A stretch of 6,137 bases of DNA from Frankiales bacterium. GTDB taxonomy: Bacteria; Actinomycetota; Actinomycetes; Mycobacteriales; SCTD01. Made by a program: the position numbers and the translations under genes. Position 1 is the first letter of the stretch. Every line of letters begins with the position of its first letter. The notes beneath the pieces were generated by a model that did no database searches, was not told where the DNA came from, and saw only the letters and a list, made by a program, of their open reading frames with translations. The DNA lies in contig JAOPWI010000304.1 in NCBI GenBank assembly GCA_025965755.1, forward strand, positions 1-6,137, given 5' to 3'. Below are positions 1-5,929 of this stretch, in pieces.

Positions 1-17
1 CGGAGGGCGTTCCTCCG
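1..17. terminator. Short hairpin at left edge
   Basis: CGGAGG (1-6) and CCTCCG (12-17) can pair as a 6-bp stem around a 5-base loop. No T-tract follows. It may be the end of an upstream transcription unit or simply part of an upstream coding sequence, because the first forward frame stays open until a TAG at 94-96. No protein family is recognisable in those 31 codons, so no gene is called. Confidence 0.2.
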
Positions 18-72
18 GCAGGGCCAGGCTGCTCCGGACCGCCGCCGCTCGCCAGGGGCGGACGGGCCGGCG

Positions 73-94
73 AGCCGGGACCTTGGTCCCGGCT
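73..94. promoter_or_regulatory. Perfect 10-bp-arm palindrome, DevR/DosR-box-like operator or hairpin
   Basis: The arms AGCCGGGACC (73-82) and GGTCCCGGCT (85-94) are perfect reverse complements around a TT centre. The core GGGAC-CTTG-GTCCC (77-90) has the same half-sites and 4-base spacing as the actinobacterial DevR/DosR box GGGACTWWAGTCCC. It ends 53 bases before the lipoprotein start. A possible -10 of the TANNNT type, TAGCGT, lies at 94-99; if that is real, the palindrome would sit in the promoter spacer, a position that suits steric control better than classic activation. The same sequence could fold in RNA as a 9-bp stem with a CTTG loop and act as a terminator for an upstream gene. The palindrome itself is certain; its role is inferred. 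Confidence 0.45.
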
Positions 95-147
95 AGCGTG
101 GCCCGCGACCGCCGGGCCGCCGGCGGCGGACGCTGCGGAGGAACCCG

Positions 148-585
148 ATGGACGGCCGTACGGCCAGGCTGCTCGCGGCAGGTGCGGCCTGCGCCCTGCT
201 GCTGACCGGCTGCGGGAGTGACGAGCCGGCGGCCGCGCCGGTCCCGTCGTCGCCGCCGTCACCGGCGCCGCTGCCGTCGCTGTCCGCGGAGCAGCGGGCC
301 GAGCTGCTGGGCGTGCTCACGTCGACGGTGCCGGGCTTGACCGCAGCCGAGGACGAGGTGCTGGCGCGGGCCACGCTGGTCTGCCAGGACATCGTCGACC
401 GGCGGGACCCGCAGAAGATCCGCACCGGGGCGCGCCTGCGCTTTCAGGCCGGCACCGCGTTCAGCCTGGGCGACGAGGAGGTCGACTCGATCATCGCGGC
501 GGTCGAGACGATCTGGTGCCCCGCACCCGGCGGCGGCTCGGTGCTGCCGACCTCGCCGGCTCCGGCGGCCTCACCGAGCCCCTAG
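148..585 (+). CDS. Predicted lipoprotein with a two-cysteine mature domain
   Basis: This is a 145-residue protein predicted to be exported and lipid-anchored on the outer face of the membrane. A charged N-region (R4, R7) and hydrophobic stretch lead to the lipobox L19-T20-G21-C22, so C22 should be acylated. Residues 24-45 are a Pro/Ala/Ser-rich tether. Residues about 46-126 form a compact helical-looking domain with C79 (in VCQD) and C124 (in WCP), which could form a disulfide. The tail is again Pro/Ser/Ala-rich. A pair of cysteines, the second followed by proline near the C-terminus, is reminiscent of small actinobacterial secreted proteins such as the DUF732 group, but this was not tested and the function is unknown. 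The ATG start is supported by GGAGG at 137-141, six bases upstream. A palindrome lies just before the gene and a tandem duplication covers its stop codon. Confidence 0.85.
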   Translation: MDGRTARLLAAGAACALLLTGCGSDEPAAAPVPSSPPSPAPLPSLSAEQRAELLGVLTSTVPGLTAAEDEVLARATLVCQDIVDRRDPQKIRTGARLRFQAGTAFSLGDEEVDSIIAAVETIWCPAPGGGSVLPTSPAPAASPSP

Positions 586-607
586 CCCGCAGAGCCCCTA
601 GCCGGCA
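576..607 (+). repeat. 16-base tandem duplication across the lipoprotein stop codon
   Basis: Unit 576-591 (GAGCCCCTAGCCCGCA) is followed directly by unit 592-607 (GAGCCCCTAGCCGGCA), with 15 of 16 bases identical. The first copy contains the TAG stop (583-585) of the lipoprotein gene. The second copy repeats that TAG at 599-601 in another frame. This looks like a recent slippage duplication. Confidence 0.85.
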
Positions 608-611
608 GAGC

Positions 612-640
612 CGCGGGTGTGCCCGCGCGGGTGTGCCCAC
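612..640 (+). repeat. 14-base tandem repeat containing a terminator-like hairpin
   Basis: GCGGGTGTGCCCGC (613-626) is followed directly by GCGGGTGTGCCCAC (627-640), with 13 of 14 bases identical. Each unit is itself an inverted repeat. The first, extended by one base on each side, gives a 6-bp stem CGCGGG/CCCGCG (612-617 with 622-627) and a TGTG loop. It lies 27 bases after the lipoprotein stop, a reasonable place for a T-tract-free actinobacterial terminator. The repeat is plainly visible; a terminator role is inferred. Confidence 0.6.
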
Positions 641-687
641 GTCCTCGCCCTCCTGCTCGTCCTCGGGCCGGCGGAACGCACAGGTGC

Positions 688-716
688 GTCACAGGTCGGG
701 CCCAGGGCTGTCACAG
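688..716. promoter_or_regulatory. Paired GTCACAG direct repeats, 22 bp apart, upstream of the secreted-protein gene
   Basis: GTCACAG occurs at 688-694 and again at 710-716. The 22-base start-to-start spacing is about two helical turns, so both copies would face the same side of the DNA. The second copy ends 64 bases before the ATG at 781, within promoter distance. No clear -10/-35 pair can be assigned. The repeat is short and could be chance; an operator role is a suggestion only. Confidence 0.25.
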
Positions 717-780
717 CGGTCCGGCCGAGGCTTTGAGCAGTCGGCGAGAGACCACTCCGCCCGAGCACCAGGAGCAGGAC

Positions 781-1410
781 ATGCGCAAGCACCTCGCCAC
801 CCTCGCCATCGCCGGAATGGTCGGCCTGACCGGCAGCGCCCTGATCGCCCCCGGTCTCGCGTCCGCCGCCACCGGTGGCACGAGCAGCACGGTCGCCGAC
901 CGGGTCAGCGGTCTCAAGGATGCTCTCAAGGGGCTCGTCAGCGACGGCACGATCGACCAGGCGCAGGCCGACAAGGTGGCGGCCACGCTCGCGGAGAAGC
1001 TGCCGGCGTACGGCCCGGACGGCGGTTTCGGCAAGCACGGCGGACCCGGCGGCCGGGTCGGCCCGGCCGAGACGGCGGCCGTCCTCGGCATCACCGTCGA
1101 GGAGCTGCGCACCGCGCAGCAAGCCGGCAAGACGCTGGCCCAGATCGCGCAGGCCGAGGGCATGGCCAAGCCGGCGCTGATCGACAAGCTGGTCGCCGCG
1201 GCCGAGAAGGAGCTCGCGGAGGCGGTCACCGCCGGCCGCCTCACGCAGGCTCAGGCCGACACGGTCAAGACCGGCCTGCGCGCCCGCGTCACCGACAAGG
1301 TGGACCAGGTCCGCACCGGCCGCGGCGACCGCGGCCACCGGCACCACGACGACGCCCCGGAGACGGCCAGCACGCCGAGCACCACCTCCACCCCGTCCCC
1401 CACGGCCTGA
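781..1410 (+). CDS. Secreted helical protein with duplicated QAQAD units
   Basis: This is a 209-residue protein, predicted to be exported by Sec. The signal peptide covers residues 1-29 (R2, K3, a hydrophobic core at 8-22, then cleavage after LASA at 26-29). The mature part has a first unit at 53-70 (V-SDGTIDQAQADKV...L), a Gly-rich linker at 80-95 (GGFGKHGGPGG), a helix-turn-like segment at 102-128 (LGITVEELR...GKTLAQIA), and a second copy of the unit at 149-166 (V-TAGRLTQAQADTV...L). It ends in a basic/His stretch (RGHRHHDD, 184-191) and a Thr/Ser/Pro tail with no LPxTG or membrane anchor. Such G-x-[IL]-T-x-x-Q-A-D units occur in many Gram-positive secreted proteins of unknown function. The start is set by AGGAG at 770-774 and by the signal peptide; the same frame is open back to 619, but that extension would bury the signal sequence. 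No enzymatic role is claimed. Confidence 0.88.
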   Translation: MRKHLATLAIAGMVGLTGSALIAPGLASAATGGTSSTVADRVSGLKDALKGLVSDGTIDQAQADKVAATLAEKLPAYGPDGGFGKHGGPGGRVGPAETAAVLGITVEELRTAQQAGKTLAQIAQAEGMAKPALIDKLVAAAEKELAEAVTAGRLTQAQADTVKTGLRARVTDKVDQVRTGRGDRGHRHHDDAPETASTPSTTSTPSPTA

Positions 1411-1436
1411 CCGACGCCGCTCCCCTGCCCAGCCCG

Positions 1437-1466
1437 CCCCGCCCGCCGGCGCGTGCTGGGGCGGGG
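1437..1466. terminator. GC-rich hairpin after the secreted-protein gene
   Basis: CCCCGCCC (1437-1444) pairs perfectly with GGGCGGGG (1459-1466), an 8-bp all-GC stem with a 14-base loop, starting 26 bases after the stop at 1410. An alternative register (1433-1440 with 1458-1465) is also perfect. No T-run follows, as is common in high-GC actinobacteria. It probably separates this gene from the glycosyltransferase that follows. Confidence 0.45.
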
Positions 1467-1511
1467 GAGGTGCCGGCGTTTCACCCGGGTGGCAGCGGTG
1501 ACGGGCCGGGA

Positions 1512-2408
1512 GTGCCTGATTCCCGCGTGTCCGTCGTCGTCATCACTCACCAGCGTGTCGACGAGCTCGACCGCACCCTGCGGCTGCTCCGCACGCTCCC
1601 CGAGCAGCCGCAGGTCGTCGTGGTGGACAACGGCTCGACGGACGGGACGGCCGCCATGGTGCGCCAGCAGCACCCGGGCGTGGTGCTGCTGGAGCCCGGG
1701 CGCAACCTGGGTGCCGTCGGCCGCAACCTGGGCGTCGCCCACGTCGACACGCCCTACGTCGCCTTCTGCGACGACGACACGTGGTGGGAGCCCGGCTCGC
1801 TCCGGCGGGCCGCCGACCTGCTCGACGCCCACCCGCGCCTGGCCGTGCTGACCGCACACATCCTGGTCGAGCCGGGCAGGCGCGACGACCCGATCTGCGC
1901 CGAGCTGCGCGACTCGCCGCTGCACCGGCCGGCGGGCATCCCGGGTGCCCCGCTGCTGAGTTTCCTGGCCGGCGCGTCGGTCCTGCGCCGGTCGGCCTTT
2001 CTCGAGGCCGGCGGCTTCTCCGAGAAGCTGTGGCTGGGCGGCGAGGAGGAGCTGCTCGCCTCCGACCTGGCGCGCGCCGGCTGGCACATGGCCTACGTCG
2101 ACGAGCTGGTCGTGCACCACCAGCCGAGCAAGGCCCGCGACGCCCACCTGCGCCGCCGCAACGGCATCCGCAACACGCTGTGGTTCGGCTGGCTGCGCCG
2201 CCCGCTGCCCAGCGCCGCGGTGCGTACCGCCCGGCTGTTCCGCAAAGTGCCCAAGGACCGGATCTCGCTGCTGGGCGTGCTGGACGCGCTCGCCGGCCTG
2301 CCGTGGGTACTGCGGCACCGGCGGGTCGTGCCGCCGCACGTCGAGGCCGGCTACCGGCTGCTCGACGACATGCAGATGCGCTCGACCGCGCGGCGCTACG
2401 TGTCCTGA
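1512..2408 (+). CDS. Family 2 glycosyltransferase (GT-A fold)
   Basis: This 298-residue enzyme is predicted to transfer a sugar from a nucleotide-sugar donor to an acceptor; donor and acceptor are unknown. The N-terminal strand SVVVITH (7-13) and VVVDNGSTDGT (36-46, D39) form the nucleotide-binding part. GRNLGAVGRNLGV (63-75) is the usual R-N-x-G loop. DDD at 87-89 is the metal-binding DxD-type motif. GGEEELLA at 176-183 is in the position of the acidic catalytic-base motif, and HH at 202-203 follows. There is no obvious membrane segment. GTG at 1512 is chosen because it lies just before the first core strand; an in-frame GTG at 1470 would add 14 residues, and neither has a well-spaced ribosome site. 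The frame is open far upstream, but that part has no family resemblance. The gene is a paralogue of the convergent gene at 2396-3217 and overlaps its end by 13 bases. Confidence 0.9.
   Translation: MPDSRVSVVVITHQRVDELDRTLRLLRTLPEQPQVVVVDNGSTDGTAAMVRQQHPGVVLLEPGRNLGAVGRNLGVAHVDTPYVAFCDDDTWWEPGSLRRAADLLDAHPRLAVLTAHILVEPGRRDDPICAELRDSPLHRPAGIPGAPLLSFLAGASVLRRSAFLEAGGFSEKLWLGGEEELLASDLARAGWHMAYVDELVVHHQPSKARDAHLRRRNGIRNTLWFGWLRRPLPSAAVRTARLFRKVPKDRISLLGVLDALAGLPWVLRHRRVVPPHVEAGYRLLDDMQMRSTARRYVS
2037..2060 (+). repeat. 24-bp inverted repeat, copy A (in the + strand GT2 gene)
   Basis: This is a perfect reverse complement of 2705-2728. It encodes GGEEELLA (residues 176-183) of the + strand glycosyltransferase, and the other copy encodes the same eight residues in the - strand paralogue in the matching frame. 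A second perfect stretch of 18 bases pairs 1749-1766 with 2996-3013 (the TPYVAF motif). The repeats come from common ancestry of the two genes and are possible recombination sites. Confidence 0.9.
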
Positions 2409-3217
2409 GCCTCGAGCAGCCGTACCTGCGCCTCGAGCGAGGCGGGCACCCGCCGCCGCTCCCGGACCAGCCAGGGCAACCGCCGGGCCGCCTCGGCGAG
2501 CGCCGCGCGTCCCTCCGGATGCCGCAGGTCGCGCGCCACGCCGCGGGCCACCACGGGGAGCGGCCGGCGCAGCACGCGGGTGTAGGTGGCGTTGCGCCGC
2601 TGCACCACCCGGCGGCGAGCCGGGTCGCGTGACGGCGACGGGTGGTGGTGCGCGACGACGCGGTCGACGTAGGCCAGCTGCCAGCCGGCCGCGACCAGGT
2701 CGAGGGCGAGCAGCTCCTCCTCGCCGCCGATGCCGTACGGCTCGCGGAAGCCGCCGACCTGCAGGAACGCCTCGCGGCGCACCACCGCGCCGCAGGCCAC
2801 GAAGCCGAGCACCGGGGGGCCCGGCAGGCCGGGCGCGTGTAACGGCGACGCGGCCATCGCCGTGCACACCGGGTCCAGCCGGTGCCCGGGGCCGACGAGC
2901 ACCCGGGCGGCCAGCACCCCGAGGCGCGGGTGGGCATCGAGAATCTGGGCCGCGCGCCCCAGCGCATCCGGCGCCCACCACGAGTCGTCGTCGGCGAAGG
3001 CGACGTAGGGCGTCTGCGCCAGCTCGACCCCCACGTTGCGACCGGCGGCTCCGGCGTTGCGGCCGAGCGCGACGACGCAGGCTCCGTGCGCCGTGGCCAC
3101 CTCGGCCGTCGCGTCCGCCGAGCCGTTGTCGACCACGATCACCGGACGACCCGTGTGCCGGGGCAGCGAGATCCGCAGGTCCGCCTCACGGTTCCTGGTC
3201 ACCACCACGACGGTCAC
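2396..3217 (-). CDS. Family 2 glycosyltransferase, convergent paralogue
   Basis: This 273-residue enzyme reads right to left and is predicted to have the same GT-A fold as its convergent neighbour. Key parts are TVVVVTRN (2-9), IVVDNGSADAT (27-37, D30), GRNAGAAGRNVGV (52-64), the metal-binding DDD at 77-79 followed by SWW, GGEEELLALDL at 164-174 as catalytic-base motif, and HHH at 190-192. The GTG at 3217 is preferred because GGAGG (complement of 3223-3227) lies five bases before it. A GTG at 3223 would overlap that site, and an ATG at 3304 would add 29 residues without family resemblance. The TAG stop (2396-2398) lies inside the last codons of the + strand gene, so the two mRNAs are complementary at their 3' ends. 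The C-terminus repeats LEAQ (261-264 and 268-271). Donor and acceptor are unknown. Confidence 0.9.
   Translation of the reverse strand: MTVVVVTRNREADLRISLPRHTGRPVIVVDNGSADATAEVATAHGACVVALGRNAGAAGRNVGVELAQTPYVAFADDDSWWAPDALGRAAQILDAHPRLGVLAARVLVGPGHRLDPVCTAMAASPLHAPGLPGPPVLGFVACGAVVRREAFLQVGGFREPYGIGGEEELLALDLVAAGWQLAYVDRVVAHHHPSPSRDPARRRVVQRRNATYTRVLRRPLPVVARGVARDLRHPEGRAALAEAARRLPWLVRERRRVPASLEAQVRLLEAQDT
2429..2444. terminator. Possible hairpin terminator beyond the + strand GT2 stop
   Basis: CGCCTC (2429-2434) and GAGGCG (2439-2444) form a 6-bp stem with a GAGC loop, 20 bases after the + strand stop at 2408. It lies inside the C-terminal codons of the opposing gene. Convergent overlapping genes need transcription to end within one another, and this is the nearest hairpin seen, but it may only reflect the LEA-rich coding sequence. 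Confidence 0.25.
2705..2728 (-). repeat. 24-bp inverted repeat, copy B (in the - strand GT2 gene)
   Basis: This is the reverse complement of 2037-2060, encoding residues 164-171 (GGEEELLA) of the - strand glycosyltransferase. The 644 bases between the copies (2061-2704) hold the C-terminal parts of both genes. Confidence 0.9.
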
Positions 3218-3302
3218 GGCCACCTCCGCCCCCTGTCCACCTGCGGCGCGATCAACCGCCCCGGGCACGTTTCGGGAGACGTCGCCGGGACAGTGAGGCG
3301 CC
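3218..3302. promoter_or_regulatory. Divergent intergenic region between GT2 (-) and carbamoyltransferase (+)
   Basis: These 85 bases separate two start codons pointing away from each other, so promoters for both directions must lie here or reach into the coding regions. Ribosome sites are visible on both sides: GGAGG on the - strand (3223-3227) and GAGG on the + strand (3295-3298, four bases before ATG 3303). A symmetric pair CTGTCC (3233-3238) and GGACAG (3288-3293) brackets the spacer, which might suit a shared regulator, but 6-base arms this far apart are weak evidence. No convincing -10/-35 hexamers were seen. Confidence 0.5.
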
Positions 3303-4943
3303 ATGAAGGTGCTGGGGATCAATGCGGTGTTCCACGACCCGGCCGCCGCCCTGGTGGTCGACGGGCACGTCGTCGCCGCGGCCGAGGAGGAGCGGTTCAG
3401 CCGGCGCAAGCACGGTCACGACAACGTTCCGTTCGCCGCCTGGGAGCTCCCGCAGCAGGCGGCCGCCTGGTGCCTGGCCCGGGCCGGTCTGAGCCCCGAG
3501 GACCTCGACGCCGTCGCGTACTCCTACGACCCCGGCCTGATGCCCGGCTATGACAGCGTCGTCGACGACGGCTGGGAGGGCTTGCGCACGCTGTACGCCC
3601 AGCGTGCCCCGCTGTTCCTGCGCACCGCCCTGCCGGGCCTGGACCCCGCGGTCGTGCGCTACGTCCCGCACCACCTGGCGCACGCGGCGTCGGCCGCGCT
3701 CGCCGCCCCGTACCCGACCTCCTCCGTCCTGGTGCTGGACGGCCGTGGCGAGACCGCCTCCCACGTGGCCGCGCGCAGCGTGGAGGGCGACCTGGAGGTG
3801 CTGGCCAGCCAGCAGCTGCCGCACTCGCTCGGCCTGCTCTACGAGGAGGTCACCGAGCATCTCGGCTTCCGCCGCAGCAGCGACGAGTACAAGGTCATGG
3901 CCCTCGCGTCGTACGGCAAGCCGCTGTGGCTCAAGGAGTTCCGCGAGCTGGTGCGCGCGACCGGCGACGGCGGATTCGTCGTCGAGCCGATCGACTGGGG
4001 GTCGTTCGTCAAGCGCGTCGGCAAGGGCGGCGACGACTTCACGCAGGACCATGCCGACCTCGCCTCGACGATCCAGACCCGGCTGGAGGAGGTTCTGCTC
4101 GACCTCGCCGGCTGGCTGCACGCGCAGACCGGCGACACGGTCCTGACCATGGCCGGCGGTGTCGCGCTCAACTGCGTGGCCAACAGCAAGATCGCGGCGC
4201 AGGGGCCGTTCGAGACGGTGTGGGTGCAGCCCGCCGCCGGCGACAGCGGCACGGCGCTCGGCGCGGCGCTGCACGTCGCGCACGCGATGGGCGACCGGGT
4301 GTCGCCGATGTCGGGCGCCGACCTCGGCCGCGACTGGGACGACGACGCGCTCGAGGCCTGGCTGCAGACCGCGCAGGTGCCGTACGAGCGCCCGCGCGAC
4401 ATCGCGGACACCGTCGCCGAGGTGCTGGCACACGACGGCGTCGTCGCGTGGTTCCAGGGGCGGTCGGAGTACGGCCCGCGCGCGCTGGGGCACCGCTCCC
4501 TGCTGGCGCACCCCGGGCACGAGAAGAACCTCGAGCGGATGAACGACGTGAAGGGCCGCGAGCAGTTCCGCCCCGTCGCGCCGATGGTGCTGCTGGAGCG
4601 GGCGCAGGAGATCTTCGAGGGGCCGATTCCGTCCGAGTACATGCTGTTCACGCACCGCGTGAAGCCGGAGTGGCGCAGCCGGATCCCGGTGGTCACTCAC
4701 GTCGACGGCAGCGCACGGATTCAGACCGTGGACCGGCGGCAGGAGCCACTGGTGGCGCGGATGCTCGAGGCGTTCGAGCGCCGCACCGGCGTCCCGGTCG
4801 TCGTGAACACCTCTCTCAACACCGCCGGCCGGCCCATGGTGGATGACCCGCGCGACGCGCTGGAGTGCTTCGGCTCCGGGCCGATCGACCTGCTGGCCCT
4901 CGGGCCGTTCGCCCTGCGCCGCCCGGTGCCCACCCGCCGGTGA
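3303..4943 (+). CDS. O-carbamoyltransferase, NodU/CmcH/TobZ family
   Basis: This 546-residue cytoplasmic enzyme is complete for the family. Members use carbamoyl phosphate and ATP, through carbamoyl-adenylate, to carbamoylate a hydroxyl of a sugar or antibiotic. The N-terminal Kae1/ASKHA-like part (about 1-335) shows GINAVFHDPAAALV (5-18, H11), EEERFSRRKH (28-37), HHLAHAAS (123-130; H123 and H127 spaced like the metal-binding histidine pair of TobZ), VLDGRGE (144-150, D146), SDEYKVMALASYG (193-205), GGVALNCVAN (285-294) and DSGTALGAA (314-322). The C-terminal part (about 360-540) shows SEYGPRALGHRSLLA (388-402), REQFRPVAP (419-427) and NTSLNTAGRPMVDDP (502-516). All expected motifs are present, so it is likely active. 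It is the first gene of an operon: its stop overlaps the next GTG as GTGA (4940-4943). The acceptor is probably a sugar made or moved by the neighbouring glycosyltransferases, but this is inferred. Confidence 0.95.
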   Translation: MKVLGINAVFHDPAAALVVDGHVVAAAEEERFSRRKHGHDNVPFAAWELPQQAAAWCLARAGLSPEDLDAVAYSYDPGLMPGYDSVVDDGWEGLRTLYAQRAPLFLRTALPGLDPAVVRYVPHHLAHAASAALAAPYPTSSVLVLDGRGETASHVAARSVEGDLEVLASQQLPHSLGLLYEEVTEHLGFRRSSDEYKVMALASYGKPLWLKEFRELVRATGDGGFVVEPIDWGSFVKRVGKGGDDFTQDHADLASTIQTRLEEVLLDLAGWLHAQTGDTVLTMAGGVALNCVANSKIAAQGPFETVWVQPAAGDSGTALGAALHVAHAMGDRVSPMSGADLGRDWDDDALEAWLQTAQVPYERPRDIADTVAEVLAHDGVVAWFQGRSEYGPRALGHRSLLAHPGHEKNLERMNDVKGREQFRPVAPMVLLERAQEIFEGPIPSEYMLFTHRVKPEWRSRIPVVTHVDGSARIQTVDRRQEPLVARMLEAFERRTGVPVVVNTSLNTAGRPMVDDPRDALECFGSGPIDLLALGPFALRRPVPTRR

Positions 4944-5929
4944 CCCGCGTCGCCGTCGTCATCCCGAGCGTGGGGCGTACGACGCTGCCGCGCACTCTCG
5001 CCCCGCTGCTGGGGCGGGTGCCCGTGACGGTGGTGGACGACCGGCCCGACCCCTCGCCGCCGCTGGACCTGCCCGCCGGCGTCCGGGTGCTGACGTCCGG
5101 TGGCCGCGGCCCGGCCGCGGCGCGCAACACCGGCTGGCGGGCGACGGACGCCGAGTGGATCGCGTTCCTCGACGACGACGTCTATCCGCCCGCCGACTGG
5201 GTCGACGCCCTGCTGCGCGACCTGTCGGCCGCCTCCCCGGACGTCGCGGGCTCGCAGGGACGCCTCCACGTGCCGCTGCCCGCGGGGCGGCGCCCGACCG
5301 ACTGGGAGCGCAGCACCGCGGGGCTGGCCACCGCTGTCTGGGCGACCGCGGACCTCGCCTACCGCCGGGCCGTGCTCGAGCAGGTCGGCGGTTTCGATGA
5401 GCGCTTTCCGCGGGCCTATCGCGAGGACGCCGACCTGGGGCTGCGTGTCACCCGGGCGGGGTGGCGGATCGTGCCGGGGGACCGTCACGTCGAGCACCCG
5501 GTGCGGCCGGCATCGTGGTGGACCAGCGTCACGGTGCAGCGGGGCAACGCCGACGACGTGCTGATGCGGGCCCTGCACGGGCCGGACTGGCGGGCCGCCG
5601 CCCACGTGCCGGCGGGCCGGCGGCCGTGGCACCTCGCGACGACGGCGTCCCTGCTGGTGTCCGTTGCCGGAGCTCTCGCCGGCCGGCCGGGGCTGGCCCG
5701 GGCGGGCGCCCTGGCCTGGGCCGGGCTGACCGCCGACTTCGCCCGGCGGCGTGTCGCTCCCGGCCCGCGGACCCCGCACGAGGTCGCCAGCATGGCGGTC
5801 ACCTCCGCGGTGCTGCCGGTCGCGGCGACCGGCCACTGGCTGCTCGGTCACCTGCGCCTGCGCGCGCTGCTGTCGAGCGGGAGCCCGGTGCCGCCGGTCC
5901 GGGCGCGCGAGGCCGCGTCCGTCCCGTGA
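4940..5929 (+). CDS. Family 2 glycosyltransferase with hydrophobic C-terminal region
   Basis: This 329-residue protein is in the same broad family as the two GT2 genes to the left but clearly diverged. RVAVVIPSVGR (3-13) and VTVVDDRPD (29-37) form the nucleotide-binding part. GRGPAAARNTGW (55-66), LDDDV (77-81, metal binding) and REDADLGLRVTRAGW (161-175, with the E162-D163 catalytic-base motif) complete the GT-A core. W-rich PASWWTSV (190-197) follows. Residues about 231-306 contain Ala/Leu-rich stretches (233-249, 252-265, 284-305), suggesting membrane association through one or more amphipathic or short transmembrane helices, though this is not certain. The start is a GTG whose bases overlap the carbamoyltransferase stop (GTGA), indicating translational coupling. 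Its own stop overlaps the next gene's GTG in the same way. It probably adds a sugar to the same glycan the carbamoyltransferase modifies; the substrate is unknown. Confidence 0.9.
   Translation: MTRVAVVIPSVGRTTLPRTLAPLLGRVPVTVVDDRPDPSPPLDLPAGVRVLTSGGRGPAAARNTGWRATDAEWIAFLDDDVYPPADWVDALLRDLSAASPDVAGSQGRLHVPLPAGRRPTDWERSTAGLATAVWATADLAYRRAVLEQVGGFDERFPRAYREDADLGLRVTRAGWRIVPGDRHVEHPVRPASWWTSVTVQRGNADDVLMRALHGPDWRAAAHVPAGRRPWHLATTASLLVSVAGALAGRPGLARAGALAWAGLTADFARRRVAPGPRTPHEVASMAVTSAVLPVAATGHWLLGHLRLRALLSSGSPVPPVRAREAASVP

Noticed and set aside
93..425. Antisense open frame over the lipoprotein gene
   Set aside because: The opposite strand has a good ribosome site, signal peptide and lipobox; the antisense frame has none and is Ser/Ala/Arg-biased.
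516..1511. Very long N-terminal extension of the + strand GT2 reading frame (open from 516)
   Set aside because: The translated extension is Arg/Pro/Gly-rich, overlaps the lipoprotein end and the whole secreted-protein gene in other frames, and has no family resemblance. The GT2 fold starts right after the GTG at 1512.
1470..1511. Upstream GTG (1470) as the start of the + strand GT2
   Set aside because: It would add 14 residues (VPAFHPGG...) with no match to the fold, and the GGGGGAGG sequence lies directly against the codon, with no spacing for a ribosome site. It cannot be fully excluded.
1251..2981. 576-codon open frame on the - strand
   Set aside because: It is antisense to the + strand GT2 and runs in another frame through the - strand GT2. 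Its composition is low-complexity Ala/Arg/Gly, as expected for shadow frames in GC-rich DNA.
3252..4700. 482-codon open frame on the - strand opposite the carbamoyltransferase
   Set aside because: It lies wholly antisense to a gene with all its family motifs, and its translation is Arg/Val/Leu-rich without domains or a signal.
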